From: an uncultured Flavobacteriaceae bacterium
GTDB lineage: Bacteria; Bacteroidota; Bacteroidia; Flavobacteriales; Flavobacteriaceae
NCBI GenBank assembly: GCA_947497245.1
Contig: CANMFO010000002.1
Span: 682,001-746,000 of the forward strand
Direction of reading: 5' to 3'
DNA length: 64,000 nucleotides
Shown here piece after piece: positions 34,346-43,342 of the stretch. The notes beneath the pieces were generated by a model that was not told the origin of the DNA, did not search any database, and saw nothing but the letters and a program-made list of their open reading frames with translations. A program made the position numbers and the translations under genes. Numbering within the stretch: the stretch's first letter is position 1; every line of letters begins with the position of its first letter.

Positions 34346-37300
34346 ATGACCAAAGTCAAGCTTTTTACCCTTTTTTGCCTTTTCACCGTCCTCGGGTTTG
34401 CACAGACCGTTAAGCAAGAATTGGTAGGGCATGTGAACGACGCCGTCTCAAAAAAGGGAATTGAAGGGGTTCGGGTGCAGCTCGTGTCACAGCCCGATAT
34501 TGTGCATACCGATTCCGAGGGAAAGTACAGGTTCAAACGGGCCGGCGGGTATACTGTGGGTCGGGGCTATTCCGTACTACTGTACAAAGAAGGTTATATA
34601 AATACCATGTCGACCGACAATCTGATCCTGAACGCAAACGGGATGCTGAACAACCTGTTCATGAAATCGGAGTTTGAGAAATTTCTATGGATTACGGTTA
34701 AGGACGGATTGACCAATGAACTTTTGAGCGAAGTAAAAATTGAAATCCAAGGCCAAATGGTGGTCACTAACGAACTGGGTAGGGCAAAGTTCGACTTTTC
34801 CCGTTTTGGCAATGGTAAGGCAAAAGCGGTGCTGAAACGGAACTGTTATCAAGACGAAACCGTAAGGGTGGATCTGAAGGGGGAAGAGGAAATCAAACTC
34901 ATTCCCATCTGCAGGACGGTAGAAAGGAAATCGAGCGGCCTGGACCCCCTAAGAGCGGCCCAGCTCCTGGATAGGGCCTTGGAATCCAGGAACGGCTCGA
35001 AACAGGGGCAGGTCGAGGCAATAGAATATTTACGGGGAAATGGCTATGATTTTAATTCAGTAGACTTTAGTGGGGTAAACCTTAGCGACCTGCAATTGCC
35101 GGATACCAAACTTGCTTCTGCAAATTTTGATTTTGCGGACCTCACCTCGGCCAACCTGAGCAAGGGAACCCTTTCCAAAAATAGGTTCTACCTCGCTCGA
35201 GCCGACAATGCTGATTTCAGTAGGGCCGATCTGTCTTTAAGTCGAGCTGCCTTTATGCCCGCCAGAAAGGCGAATTTTCAGGGGGCCGATCTTACCCATG
35301 TTTATTTTATCGGCTGCGATTTTAGTGATGCCGATTTTAGCGGTGCCAATTTGGAAGGGGCCATTTTTGCGCTCTGTAACCTGAGCGGGGCAACCTTCGA
35401 CAATGCGAGAATAATCAATGCTGGGCTTTCGGGAAATGTATTGGACAACGCCTCTTTCGAAGGAGCGGAAATCCGGAATACGGAAATAGCGGGGTCCGTG
35501 GTTTCAGGAAGGAAATTTGAATTTAGCGAGGAGCAGCGCTCCGGTCTGTGCAAATACCTCGATGGATATAGGAGGATATACATGGGAAGCACAAAATTTG
35601 AGTTCAAGTTTGAGTTGATCAAAGAACGTAACAGTACCTACCGGAAATATGATGAAGTGGTCCGGGAGTATGCCTTTTTTGACAATTTTGGGGGCGGTAA
35701 CTGTAAAATCTGTGATGCCGAAAAGTGGAAATCCGGAAAGTGGAGGGACTACTACAGCTTTTTTACCCTGATCAAAACAGGAGCTTTTTTGGGTAAGAAC
35801 GATAGGGTGAACTATACCCAAGATCTGGTAAAGAAACACTTGGGCTTTCTACAGGAAAAACTAATCCTTGCCAACACCTATAGGGTCGAGAGCGATTTTA
35901 AGAAATGGGATGCCGAAATAAAATCCTACTTCAAGTCCAAGAGGGTAGGGGCGAAACCCGACATGGACATAGATCTACTTACCGTGCAGATGCGCCGTTA
36001 TAAGATCATGCCCCCGGACAAGATTCCCTGGAAACTTCTGGCATATCGGCACCTTACCGATAGGTTGGGACAGGAACTGGATAAAAAGACAACTACCGAT
36101 GCAAGGGGCTTTGGGATACTGCCCAATTTGGAGAGTCTTCCCCCTGCGTATACGGTCCCCACATTTCCCCTGGATTGGGTCGATGGTTATAGATCATGGA
36201 TAAACAAAAGTTCAGGTTCCGATCATAGATCGTTCCGAATTCCGCTCAATGTTTCGCGGCTCTATGTAAAACAGGGCAGGGCTACTTTTGAAATCCTTAA
36301 AGGGAGTTACCGTCTCAGTGGGGAAGGCTATCCTAAAGAATATGCGGAACTGATGCTGAAGAACGGTATTGATCCCGACAGACTGTTGGACGCCCGGGTA
36401 CCCAATAGCAACTACTACTCTGGAAATGACCACCAATTTTACGTCAGGTACCAGTTTCTGGATACCCAGGGGCAATACGCCATAAATGTCCCGGAAGGTA
36501 CCGATAAGAAGGATCTTAATATACGCATCGAGGTAAAATTGGATAAAATGCGTTTGTTGGGAAATGGAAAAAATAGCTATTTGATATGCGATGTGGTACC
36601 TGTTGTCATTGAATACAGGATCAACGGATCGGAAAACTGGGAAAGGGGCCATGCTTTTGACAACGCTAAAAAACACGGGTTCGATCGGGACAAATACAAG
36701 AGTCTAAAAAATAGGGCACTTTTGAACAAGGATGTTGTATTGGCCGCCATGCTAAAGGAAGGTCTGTTGACGACGGATGATTTTCGATTAAGCAGTCTGG
36801 CCTCCAAACATGTGGAGGGTGCACGAAATTTTATCCACGGGGGAACCCTTTTCCCATATCAGTTTATATTTCCAAAACACGTCAAAAGAGGGATCAAACC
36901 GTTTAACTATGTGGAAAAGTACGCCCAATGGTTATCTAAAAATGCTAAGATCGGGGTAGAAACCTTCAGCATTGAATTGAAATATTTTGGGGAGGGACAT
37001 GCACAAGCCGGCAAGACCAAAAAAGTGGCCGTTCCAATATGGGACAACAGCCCCTACCACACCAGATCTGTAATCCACGATTATTTGATGGAAAACCAAA
37101 TTGAAAAACAGCAAGTAAGGGAATATCCCAGATCAAAAATTTTGATTGTCGGCACTATAAACAATGTGATGCTGATATATCCAAAGCATAAAAGGGTCGC
37201 CCATTTTGAAATTGACCAAGCTTTTAAAAAAGAAGATGTGGAATTGCGGTTGGAACTAAAATTGGATAAAATCGACTATGTTCAGGGAGTAAACAAAAAG

Positions 37301-37384
37301 GTGGTCTTATATAGCACCCCGGTGGCATTGTTTTATAGAATAGGGGACCAAAAATGGAAGATGTCGAAAGAATTTGGGGATTGA
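34346..37384 (+). CDS. large exported protein with carboxypeptidase-regulatory-like and pentapeptide-repeat domains
   Basis: A 1012-residue exported protein with signal MTKVKLFTLFCLFTVLGFAQ. Residues about 25-110 are a carboxypeptidase-regulatory-like fold (LVGHVNDAVSKKGIEGVRVQ). Residues about 230-390 form a pentapeptide-repeat helix, with many A(D/N)FSGANLEGA-type units. The following 620 residues have a Cys-x-x-Cys (GNCKICD, about 452-458) and no recognised fold; two related C-terminal segments, around HQFYVRYQFLDTQGQYAINV and around ILIVGTINNVMLIYPKHKRV, suggest a duplicated domain. Function unknown; its partner is the small membrane protein 3 bases upstream. Confidence 0.7.
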   Translation: MTKVKLFTLFCLFTVLGFAQTVKQELVGHVNDAVSKKGIEGVRVQLVSQPDIVHTDSEGKYRFKRAGGYTVGRGYSVLLYKEGYINTMSTDNLILNANGMLNNLFMKSEFEKFLWITVKDGLTNELLSEVKIEIQGQMVVTNELGRAKFDFSRFGNGKAKAVLKRNCYQDETVRVDLKGEEEIKLIPICRTVERKSSGLDPLRAAQLLDRALESRNGSKQGQVEAIEYLRGNGYDFNSVDFSGVNLSDLQLPDTKLASANFDFADLTSANLSKGTLSKNRFYLARADNADFSRADLSLSRAAFMPARKANFQGADLTHVYFIGCDFSDADFSGANLEGAIFALCNLSGATFDNARIINAGLSGNVLDNASFEGAEIRNTEIAGSVVSGRKFEFSEEQRSGLCKYLDGYRRIYMGSTKFEFKFELIKERNSTYRKYDEVVREYAFFDNFGGGNCKICDAEKWKSGKWRDYYSFFTLIKTGAFLGKNDRVNYTQDLVKKHLGFLQEKLILANTYRVESDFKKWDAEIKSYFKSKRVGAKPDMDIDLLTVQMRRYKIMPPDKIPWKLLAYRHLTDRLGQELDKKTTTDARGFGILPNLESLPPAYTVPTFPLDWVDGYRSWINKSSGSDHRSFRIPLNVSRLYVKQGRATFEILKGSYRLSGEGYPKEYAELMLKNGIDPDRLLDARVPNSNYYSGNDHQFYVRYQFLDTQGQYAINVPEGTDKKDLNIRIEVKLDKMRLLGNGKNSYLICDVVPVVIEYRINGSENWERGHAFDNAKKHGFDRDKYKSLKNRALLNKDVVLAAMLKEGLLTTDDFRLSSLASKHVEGARNFIHGGTLFPYQFIFPKHVKRGIKPFNYVEKYAQWLSKNAKIGVETFSIELKYFGEGHAQAGKTKKVAVPIWDNSPYHTRSVIHDYLMENQIEKQQVREYPRSKILIVGTINNVMLIYPKHKRVAHFEIDQAFKKEDVELRLELKLDKIDYVQGVNKKVVLYSTPVALFYRIGDQKWKMSKEFGD

Positions 37385-37452
37385 CCCTGAACCATCCATC
37401 CGTTCCGCTCTGGCACAAATACGACGGATATCCCTACAACTCCGGGCCACGA

Positions 37453-38223
37453 CTACACCAGATCATCCAAAACATCGTCCAGATCAAGCCCCTCGTAATG
37501 GTCCATAAAATCTTCCAATACCTGGCCCAGGGTAGCTTCGTTGTAGTCTATGGGTACCAGAAATAGGCCCAGGGAACCAAAAAACCTGTAAATAAGGGAG
37601 GCATGTTTTCGTTTTGATTGGATTTGTGCAATTTCCGACCTTAAGTGCGCTATGATGGAATTTTGCAATTGTATATCATCGTTCACCCTGGCCTGAAATT
37701 CCTCAAAACGCTTTTTTGTCTCTTCAAGCTCCTCTTTTATCCCATCCAACTTACGCTCCGTTATACGGATGACCAAATCCTCCAGATCGTCCTTTTTCTT
37801 GTCCAGAAAATCCAGTTTTTCCGGTCGCTTTTCAAAAATCAGCGCTATGATTTCGTCCGAAGGACGATTGTTCTTGTAATGTTCCTCAATGTCCTTGCGG
37901 TATTCCTTCTCCAGAATCTTAAATCGGGTTGGACTTTTCTTTTCGTAATGGAAGTAGGTCAGGGTATTGAGGGTCTTTATTTCGGGCAGGTTGTAATCTT
38001 GGGTCACGATTTTGCCCGCGCTCAAGTTTTTCCGCAGATTAAAAGCCCTTCGAACCGTTCGGTGCACTATCGTACCGTCATTTGAACCTGGACCGTAGGA
38101 GGCGATGATCTTGAAAATATTGCCGGTCTCTGCCCGCTCGCTATTAAAATCATACTCAATAATCTGGTCGGTCAGGAAAATAAATGCGGGCAAATGCTCT
38201 TGGGTCAGTCTGGAAATTGCCAT
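37453..38223 (-). CDS. coiled-coil protein of unknown function
   Basis: A 256-residue soluble protein. Residues about 1-120 form a mixed alpha/beta domain with FIFLTDQIIEYDFNSERAET near the start. Residues about 135-200 are a charged coiled coil (repeated E/K/L heptads, LEDLVIRITERKLDGIKEEL). A hydrophobic stretch, YRFFGSLGLFLVPIDYNEAT, follows, then a very acidic tail LDLDDVLDDLV. No family recognised. It is monocistronic on the - strand and its start is preceded by a near-perfect inverted repeat. It could be a sensor or a DNA/phage-related factor; nothing decides. Confidence 0.6.
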   Translation of the reverse strand: MAISRLTQEHLPAFIFLTDQIIEYDFNSERAETGNIFKIIASYGPGSNDGTIVHRTVRRAFNLRKNLSAGKIVTQDYNLPEIKTLNTLTYFHYEKKSPTRFKILEKEYRKDIEEHYKNNRPSDEIIALIFEKRPEKLDFLDKKKDDLEDLVIRITERKLDGIKEELEETKKRFEEFQARVNDDIQLQNSIIAHLRSEIAQIQSKRKHASLIYRFFGSLGLFLVPIDYNEATLGQVLEDFMDHYEGLDLDDVLDDLV

Positions 38224-38230
38224 GATCTAA

Positions 38231-38253
38231 AAATAGGTAAATCTACCCTATTT
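38231..38253. promoter_or_regulatory. near-perfect inverted repeat 7 bases before the coiled-coil gene
   Basis: AAATAGGTA (38231-38239) and TACCCTATTT (38244-38253) are complementary over nine pairs with one extra C in the right arm and a 4-base spacer. It occupies the place of the ribosome-binding site of the - strand gene starting at 38223, so it could be an operator for self-regulation or an RNA hairpin that blocks translation. Confidence 0.5.
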
Positions 38254-38379
38254 CCTAACAATCTCAGGCTTTTTGAAGCTGGGTCGTTTGGGACACGTGT
38301 CCCTCCATGTCTTCGTATGTCACTGATAGTCAACAGATTGAATGTTCATTTGTGATATAAATCATTAAAATTTTATATC

Positions 38380-38541
38380 ATGAAGAATCTAGTAAAAATT
38401 GCAGTAGTAGCATTCGTATTTTGTATGTTGGGAACATCTTGTACCAAAAGTAACTTGGCGGATGATCAAAACCTCTACGAGCAGGCATCGGAGGGGAACA
38501 CCGAAAACCCAAAAGAGAAAAAGGAGGATCCGAATGAATAG
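38380..38541 (+). CDS. small lipoprotein upstream of the TPR histidine kinase
   Basis: A 53-residue frame: signal MKNLVKIAVVAFVFCMLGTS, then lipobox cysteine C21 (LGTSC), then a short hydrophilic, Glu/Lys/Asn-rich tail. Size and layout are typical of small outer-membrane lipoproteins. It is 123 bases before the kinase gene on the same strand and is followed directly by a hairpin terminator, so it is likely its own transcript. No homologue can be named. Confidence 0.65.
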   Translation: MKNLVKIAVVAFVFCMLGTSCTKSNLADDQNLYEQASEGNTENPKEKKEDPNE

Positions 38542-38565
38542 CATTTAAAACTAATTTCCTAATTT

Positions 38566-38596
38566 AAGGCCGCCTAACTTTGTTGGGTGGTCTTTT
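38566..38596 (+). terminator. Rho-independent terminator after the small lipoprotein gene
   Basis: AAGGCCGCC (38566-38574) pairs with GGTGGTCTT (38586-38594) over nine positions, two of them G-U, around an 11-base loop, followed by a short T-run to 38596. It lies 24 bases after the lipoprotein stop. The loop also contains TAACTTTG, which matches the -7 consensus and could serve the kinase gene. Confidence 0.6.
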
Positions 38597-38664
38597 GGTA
38601 TAGCATAGGCCGTGTCCGCATTTTCGTTTTCCTTGGACCGTTCTCGCTCAGTATTATGTTCTCC

Positions 38665-40581
38665 ATGAAATTCCTTTTGTTCGTTTGTTGTTTTTTCGCA
38701 GTGGTAGGTTGTGAGCGTTCCCGTGTCCCATCACCCAAAAAATGGGGAAATGACCGGGCGCAAGTGCTCCTTGACAAAAGCAAGGATAAGACCATAAGTA
38801 CCGAGAAAAGGTTGGAATACCTTAATGAAGCGCTCACCGAAATCGGGGAAGACGCGTACGACTCCCTTGCCTTGGCCATTCTTCATAACAAAAGCTACTG
38901 CCACTACGCACTTGATCAAATGGACAGTTCCCATTATTACGATAGGCGGATATTGCAGAAAGCGTTGAAGATCGGCAACGATTATTATTCGGCCCGGGCC
39001 TCCAAGGATTTGGGGATCTACTATGACAACAGACAGGTTTATGATAGTTCCTACTACTACCACAACCTTTCCAAAAACTATTTCCAAAAAAACCTGGACA
39101 GTAGTCAAATAGGGCGTCGATTGCTCAGAATGGGCATCATCCAACAAAGTCAAAATGATCATTTCGGAGCGAAGGAAACCTTGACCGAAGCACTGCAGTA
39201 TCTAAAGACCACGAAGGACGAAAACTATATTGCATCGGTCTACAACGGCCTGGGGACCAATAACAGTAAATTGTTGAACCACCCGGATGCCATAGCCTAC
39301 TACCAAAAGGCGATTGCGAAGACAAATTCAAAACAGGACGTAATCTCCTATAAGAACAACTTGGCCATGGCATTTGCCAAAAAGGGAGATTATGAAGGGG
39401 CAATTGCCATACTGGGCGCTTTACTGGAGGATTCCGTATTGGATGTAAGCTCAACTACCTATGCCAGGGTCTTGCACAACCATAGCTATGCAAAATGGCG
39501 CAAAGGCATCGGGAGGCAGGACAGCCCCTTTTTTGAGGCTTTAGGGATACGAAAAGCGAAGAACGATAAAAGGGGGCAGATTTCGAGCTATACCGATTTA
39601 GGGGAATATTTCTCTAAAACCGACCCAGAGCGGGCGGAAAAGTATTTGGATACGGTCATTGGACTATCGCGGGAACTGAAGATCCCGAAGGCGGAAACCG
39701 ATGCTTTGCAATTATTGATGGGACTGGAACCCAAAAACACAGCCATCAAAGACCGTTATATTGTTCTTAAGGATAGCCTGTACCAACAGGAACTGTTGGT
39801 AAAAACCCAATTCGCCAAATTAAAATACGATGATGAAAGGGAAAAGGAGCGGATTTTGACCTTGGAGACCGAAACGGCCATCAAAAATGCGGAACTGATC
39901 GAGCAGCGTGCAGAGAAGGTGGTATACCTGTCCTTGAGCACGCTCCTTTTGCTCGGGGGAACCTTCCTTTACTTTTTTATGCGCCAAAAAAGCAAAAAGG
40001 AAAAATTGGAGGCCGTTTACACTACGGAGAAAAAAATTTCACAGCGTTTGCACGACGAAATTTCCAACGACCTCTATGGCGTGATGGTAGAGGTACAGCA
40101 ACAGTCCGAGCCCCGTTCGCTCATGGTGCTCGATCATTTGGAACATATCTATCAACGCACCCGGAGTATCTCCCATGATACCCGGGCAATCCGCACCGGG
40201 GCTCAATTTAAAGACGAACTGAAGGAGCTTTTCTCCGCTTTCAACAGCGATGAAACGGGCCTATTGGTGCGGGGCCTCAAGGATGTGGACTGGCAAGCCC
40301 TGGGCAAACATAAATGCATTGCGGTGTACAGGGTAATGAAGGAAATTCTGATCAATGTGAAGAAGCATAGTCATGCTCAGAATGTGGTACTACAGTTCGA
40401 AAAGCAAAAAAAACTGCTCAAGATCAGCTGTAGCGACAACGGCGTCGGCTGTGGTCCCAAGCAAAAATTTGGAGTGGGGCTCCAAAATACGGAAAACCGT
40501 ATTCATAGTATTGGCGGTACTTTTATATTTACCGGAAGTAAGGGAAAGGGTACACGCGTTTTGATCACCATCCCTTGTTAA
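38665..40581 (+). CDS. TPR-containing sensor histidine kinase
   Basis: A 638-residue kinase. The N-terminus MKFLLFVCCFFAVVGC looks like a lipoprotein signal (C16), and residues about 40-370 are tetratricopeptide-like repeats that would face the periplasm. One membrane helix follows (about 418-438). The cytosolic part has a HisKA_3-like box RLHDEISNDLYGVM with the phospho-acceptor histidine, and an ATPase domain with EILINVKKHS (N box), DNGVGC and FGVGLQNTENRIHSIGG. Related TPR kinases in Bacteroidota pair with LuxR-type regulators, as here: the regulator starts 14 bases after this stop. Start ATG 38665 is preferred to the longer frame from 38587. Confidence 0.82.
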   Translation: MKFLLFVCCFFAVVGCERSRVPSPKKWGNDRAQVLLDKSKDKTISTEKRLEYLNEALTEIGEDAYDSLALAILHNKSYCHYALDQMDSSHYYDRRILQKALKIGNDYYSARASKDLGIYYDNRQVYDSSYYYHNLSKNYFQKNLDSSQIGRRLLRMGIIQQSQNDHFGAKETLTEALQYLKTTKDENYIASVYNGLGTNNSKLLNHPDAIAYYQKAIAKTNSKQDVISYKNNLAMAFAKKGDYEGAIAILGALLEDSVLDVSSTTYARVLHNHSYAKWRKGIGRQDSPFFEALGIRKAKNDKRGQISSYTDLGEYFSKTDPERAEKYLDTVIGLSRELKIPKAETDALQLLMGLEPKNTAIKDRYIVLKDSLYQQELLVKTQFAKLKYDDEREKERILTLETETAIKNAELIEQRAEKVVYLSLSTLLLLGGTFLYFFMRQKSKKEKLEAVYTTEKKISQRLHDEISNDLYGVMVEVQQQSEPRSLMVLDHLEHIYQRTRSISHDTRAIRTGAQFKDELKELFSAFNSDETGLLVRGLKDVDWQALGKHKCIAVYRVMKEILINVKKHSHAQNVVLQFEKQKKLLKISCSDNGVGCGPKQKFGVGLQNTENRIHSIGGTFIFTGSKGKGTRVLITIPC

Positions 40582-40595
40582 TTCCGGGGAGCAGC

Positions 40596-41264
40596 ATGTT
40601 TAAAAAAATATTAGTAGTAGAAGATCTCGATAGTATTGGCCTGGGCCTGGCCATAATGCTGGAACGGGAATTCGGTACGGAAGAGGTCGTCATGAGCCAA
40701 TATTGCAACGATGCCTACCGAAAGTATCTAAAGGCCCTGAACGAAGGGGATCCCTTCGACCTCTTGATTACCGATCTGTCCTTTACGGAGGACTATAGGG
40801 AGAGCAGCTTGAAGAACGGTGCCCAACTTATTGAAAAAATCAGGAAGGAGGACCAAAAAATCCCAATAATCGTTTATTCTGTGGAAGAACGTCCGCTTTT
40901 GGTCAAAAGACTTTTGGAAAAATTCATGGTATCCGCTTACGTGCTCAAAGGTAGAAATGGACTGAAATACATGGCGGAAGCTACACGTGCGGTGCTTGCC
41001 GGAAGGACGTATTTGTCCACCGATATGGAATTTACCCTAAAGCGCAAGACGGTTTTCGAAATGGAAGACTACGATCTGAGCCTACTGTCCCATCTGTCGA
41101 ACGGACTTACCCAAGATGAGATATCGCAATACTTCAGCAAAAAGGGAATTACCCCCTGTAGCCTCAGTTCGATTGAAAAACGCCTGAACCGCTTGAAAGA
41201 GGAATTGCAGGCAAAGAACACCATTCAACTCATTTCCAATGCCAAGGATCTGGGACTCATTTAG
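40596..41264 (+). CDS. response regulator with LuxR-like output domain
   Basis: A 222-residue response regulator. The receiver domain has ED at 9-10, phospho-acceptor D60 in LLITDLSF, and the lysine of VLKGR near residue 114. The C-terminal third holds a helix-turn-helix, LSHLSNGLTQDEISQYFSKK followed by the recognition helix SLSSIEKRLNRLKEEL, similar to but not a textbook LuxR/GerE domain. It forms a two-component system with the kinase upstream. ATG 40596 is chosen over an in-frame codon at 40575 inside the kinase gene. Confidence 0.83.
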   Translation: MFKKILVVEDLDSIGLGLAIMLEREFGTEEVVMSQYCNDAYRKYLKALNEGDPFDLLITDLSFTEDYRESSLKNGAQLIEKIRKEDQKIPIIVYSVEERPLLVKRLLEKFMVSAYVLKGRNGLKYMAEATRAVLAGRTYLSTDMEFTLKRKTVFEMEDYDLSLLSHLSNGLTQDEISQYFSKKGITPCSLSSIEKRLNRLKEELQAKNTIQLISNAKDLGLI

Positions 41265-41392
41265 CATTTCGGGCTCCCACATACCACAATTTTGGGCCAC
41301 AGTTTACCTGACTTAAAATGCCTTTCATCTAATTTTCCGCAATAAATGGAACGGATTACGGGATGCCGTAAGGATTGTAGCTTGCCAGCTTT

Positions 41393-41400
41393 TAGGTTTG
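41393..41400 (+). promoter_or_regulatory. -7 promoter element of the small exported protein gene at 41460
   Basis: TAGGTTTG is a perfect TAnnTTTG. A TTG lies 15 bases upstream (within GATTGTAGC). The leader to the ATG at 41460 would be about 55 bases. Confidence 0.45.
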
Positions 41401-41459
41401 TGCGGTAACCACGATTCAATGGCCGCTAAGGCTATTGGAAGTTTAAGAACCGAACCGTA

Positions 41460-41717
41460 ATGAAAAGAACTTCAATTACCATTGCCCTGTTATTCTTGTT
41501 AAGCCTGACCCAATGCTCCCGAGCAGAGGACACATTGGATACCCTGAACAGTCTGGACTGTCTGGAAAAGGCGATTGACCTGAACAACCGATCGGATGAT
41601 ATGTCCTGCGATGAGCTCCGGACGGAATTGACCAAGTTGGAAAACTCCTGCCGGGAAATCCTCGATGAGGACACCAAGGCCAATATTGCGCTGCTCAAGG
41701 CATTGTGCGAAGATTAG
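41460..41717 (+). CDS. small exported protein, probably a lipoprotein
   Basis: An 85-residue protein with signal MKRTSITIALLFLLSLTQC; C19 may be a lipobox cysteine (LTQC is not canonical). The mature 66 residues are acidic and helical, with four cysteines, consistent with two disulfides. No family recognised. A hairpin with T-run 110 bases downstream may end the transcript. Confidence 0.55.
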   Translation: MKRTSITIALLFLLSLTQCSRAEDTLDTLNSLDCLEKAIDLNNRSDDMSCDELRTELTKLENSCREILDEDTKANIALLKALCED

Positions 41718-41828
41718 CAGGGCTTGCCCCTTGGTTGTCCCATATTAATAACCATTGCACTTCCGATCGCAAGACAGAATCGGGAGAATTGCGAAATAGT
41801 TGTGTTGGTTTAGTTGTCATGGTCATTG

Positions 41829-41852
41829 ATCATGGTGTATGCCATGATTTTT
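41829..41852 (+). terminator. possible Rho-independent terminator
   Basis: ATCATGG (41829-41835) and CCATGAT (41842-41848) are perfect complements around TGTATG, directly followed by TTTTT. It could end the transcript from 41460 or lie in the leader of the lipoprotein gene at 41950. Confidence 0.5.
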
Positions 41853-41949
41853 GGCCATGTATCAAAATACAAAAAATGGGCCGCCGAGGAATGACCAGAA
41901 GAAGACAGCAAATCAACAGTACACCATTAAAATTAATTCACCAAAGAAA

Positions 41950-43233
41950 ATGAAACATTTAAACAGAACCACACTGATTGCCCTATCCCTAATGCTGATG
42001 GCCTGCTCGAAAGACGATGAAGCGCCAAAAAACCAAGCTCCTGGAGCTTTTGATCTGCTCACTGTTACAGATGATGCACTGGAAGTGGTACGGAAGCCTT
42101 CCTTTAGCTGGACGTCGGCGAAAGACCCGGAAGGAGATGCCGTTACCTATGATCTTTATTTGGATACGGACAGCGGTGCCCATACCAAGCGGGCCTCCGA
42201 TCTGACCGGCACCACTTATGGGACGACCTCCGAATTGGAATTGAATACAACGTATCACTGGAAGGTTGTGGCAAAGGACGACCAGGGCGGTACCACCTCC
42301 AGCGAAACCCGCAGTTTTAAGACCATAAAGGAACTGCCGAACAACCCTCCCGAAGATTTTGCGCTGACCACGGTTGCCGACAACAGCACCGATGTTTCCC
42401 TGGCCCCTTCCTTTGGTTGGGAGACGGCCATTGACCCAGAGGGCGACAAAGTTACCTATGCGTTTTATCTCGACACGGAAATGGATCCCGCTACGCAGTT
42501 GGGAACCGCCTTGGAAGGGCCCAATTTCACACTAGATGCGGCCCTGGAACCGAATACGCTTTATTTCTGGAAGGTTATAGCCAGCGATGACCAGGGAAAC
42601 AGCGTAGAAAGTGCTATTTTTAGCTTTACCACGGGCAATGGGTTCGATGGGACCGAGAACTCTGTTTCGGACTTCTATACGCCAGAACACCTTGCCGCCT
42701 TGGACAGCCTCGGCATTACCCTTAATTTTGGGGGAAATCCTCCCGATTTGGAGGGAAGTTATGTATTTAGTCCGGTGATCTTGGAGAACAGCACCGTGCC
42801 CGGGGATATCATTGGCGCCAGATTTCAGGATTACTTGGCCACCATCAGCAATCAGAACAACGCCGATCTGACATTGGACTTTGCCGGACAACAGGGTGTC
42901 CAACAGGACAATGGTGAAGGATCCTTTGTTTCCGGGGACGGGTCCAGTTTTACGATCTATTTAAAAACCACTACCCTGATCGGCTCATTTCCCGCCGAAT
43001 CGACCATTACCATATCGGGAAAGGTGGTTGCCGATGGTTTTGAAGATGTGCAATTGGCCTTTTTGATGCTCGACAACAACGGTAATGTACAAGGTGTGTA
43101 TATTGGAAATAACACGGGGCGACTGGCTATTGATAGCGATGGTTTTTCACCGAGACAAAATACGGCCGGTAGTAAAATAAACTATAGGGATAGCCGCTTA
43201 CCGGGCTTGGCATCCGCTGTAAAAAAAAGGTAA
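41950..43233 (+). CDS. lipoprotein with two FN3-like modules
   Basis: A 427-residue lipoprotein with signal MKHLNRTTLIALSLMLMAC (C19). Two tandem fibronectin-III-like modules follow, each with a (K/I)DPEGD(A/K)VTYxxYLDT block and a (L/N)TxYxWKVxAxDDQG block, at about 40-125 and 130-220. Residues 230-427 form a beta-rich domain with no recognised catalytic site. Such proteins in Bacteroidota often bind glycans or sit in surface complexes. ATG 41950 gives the lipoprotein signal; a longer frame from 41851 does not. Confidence 0.72.
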   Translation: MKHLNRTTLIALSLMLMACSKDDEAPKNQAPGAFDLLTVTDDALEVVRKPSFSWTSAKDPEGDAVTYDLYLDTDSGAHTKRASDLTGTTYGTTSELELNTTYHWKVVAKDDQGGTTSSETRSFKTIKELPNNPPEDFALTTVADNSTDVSLAPSFGWETAIDPEGDKVTYAFYLDTEMDPATQLGTALEGPNFTLDAALEPNTLYFWKVIASDDQGNSVESAIFSFTTGNGFDGTENSVSDFYTPEHLAALDSLGITLNFGGNPPDLEGSYVFSPVILENSTVPGDIIGARFQDYLATISNQNNADLTLDFAGQQGVQQDNGEGSFVSGDGSSFTIYLKTTTLIGSFPAESTITISGKVVADGFEDVQLAFLMLDNNGNVQGVYIGNNTGRLAIDSDGFSPRQNTAGSKINYRDSRLPGLASAVKKR

Positions 43234-43342
43234 TGAAAAGGCCATGAAATATTTGAATGGATAACAATGGCTTTTTAAGCCGCATTTGCCAAATATTAGC
43301 TATTTTGAACAACGAATTATAAAATCCAAAAAATTATAACCA

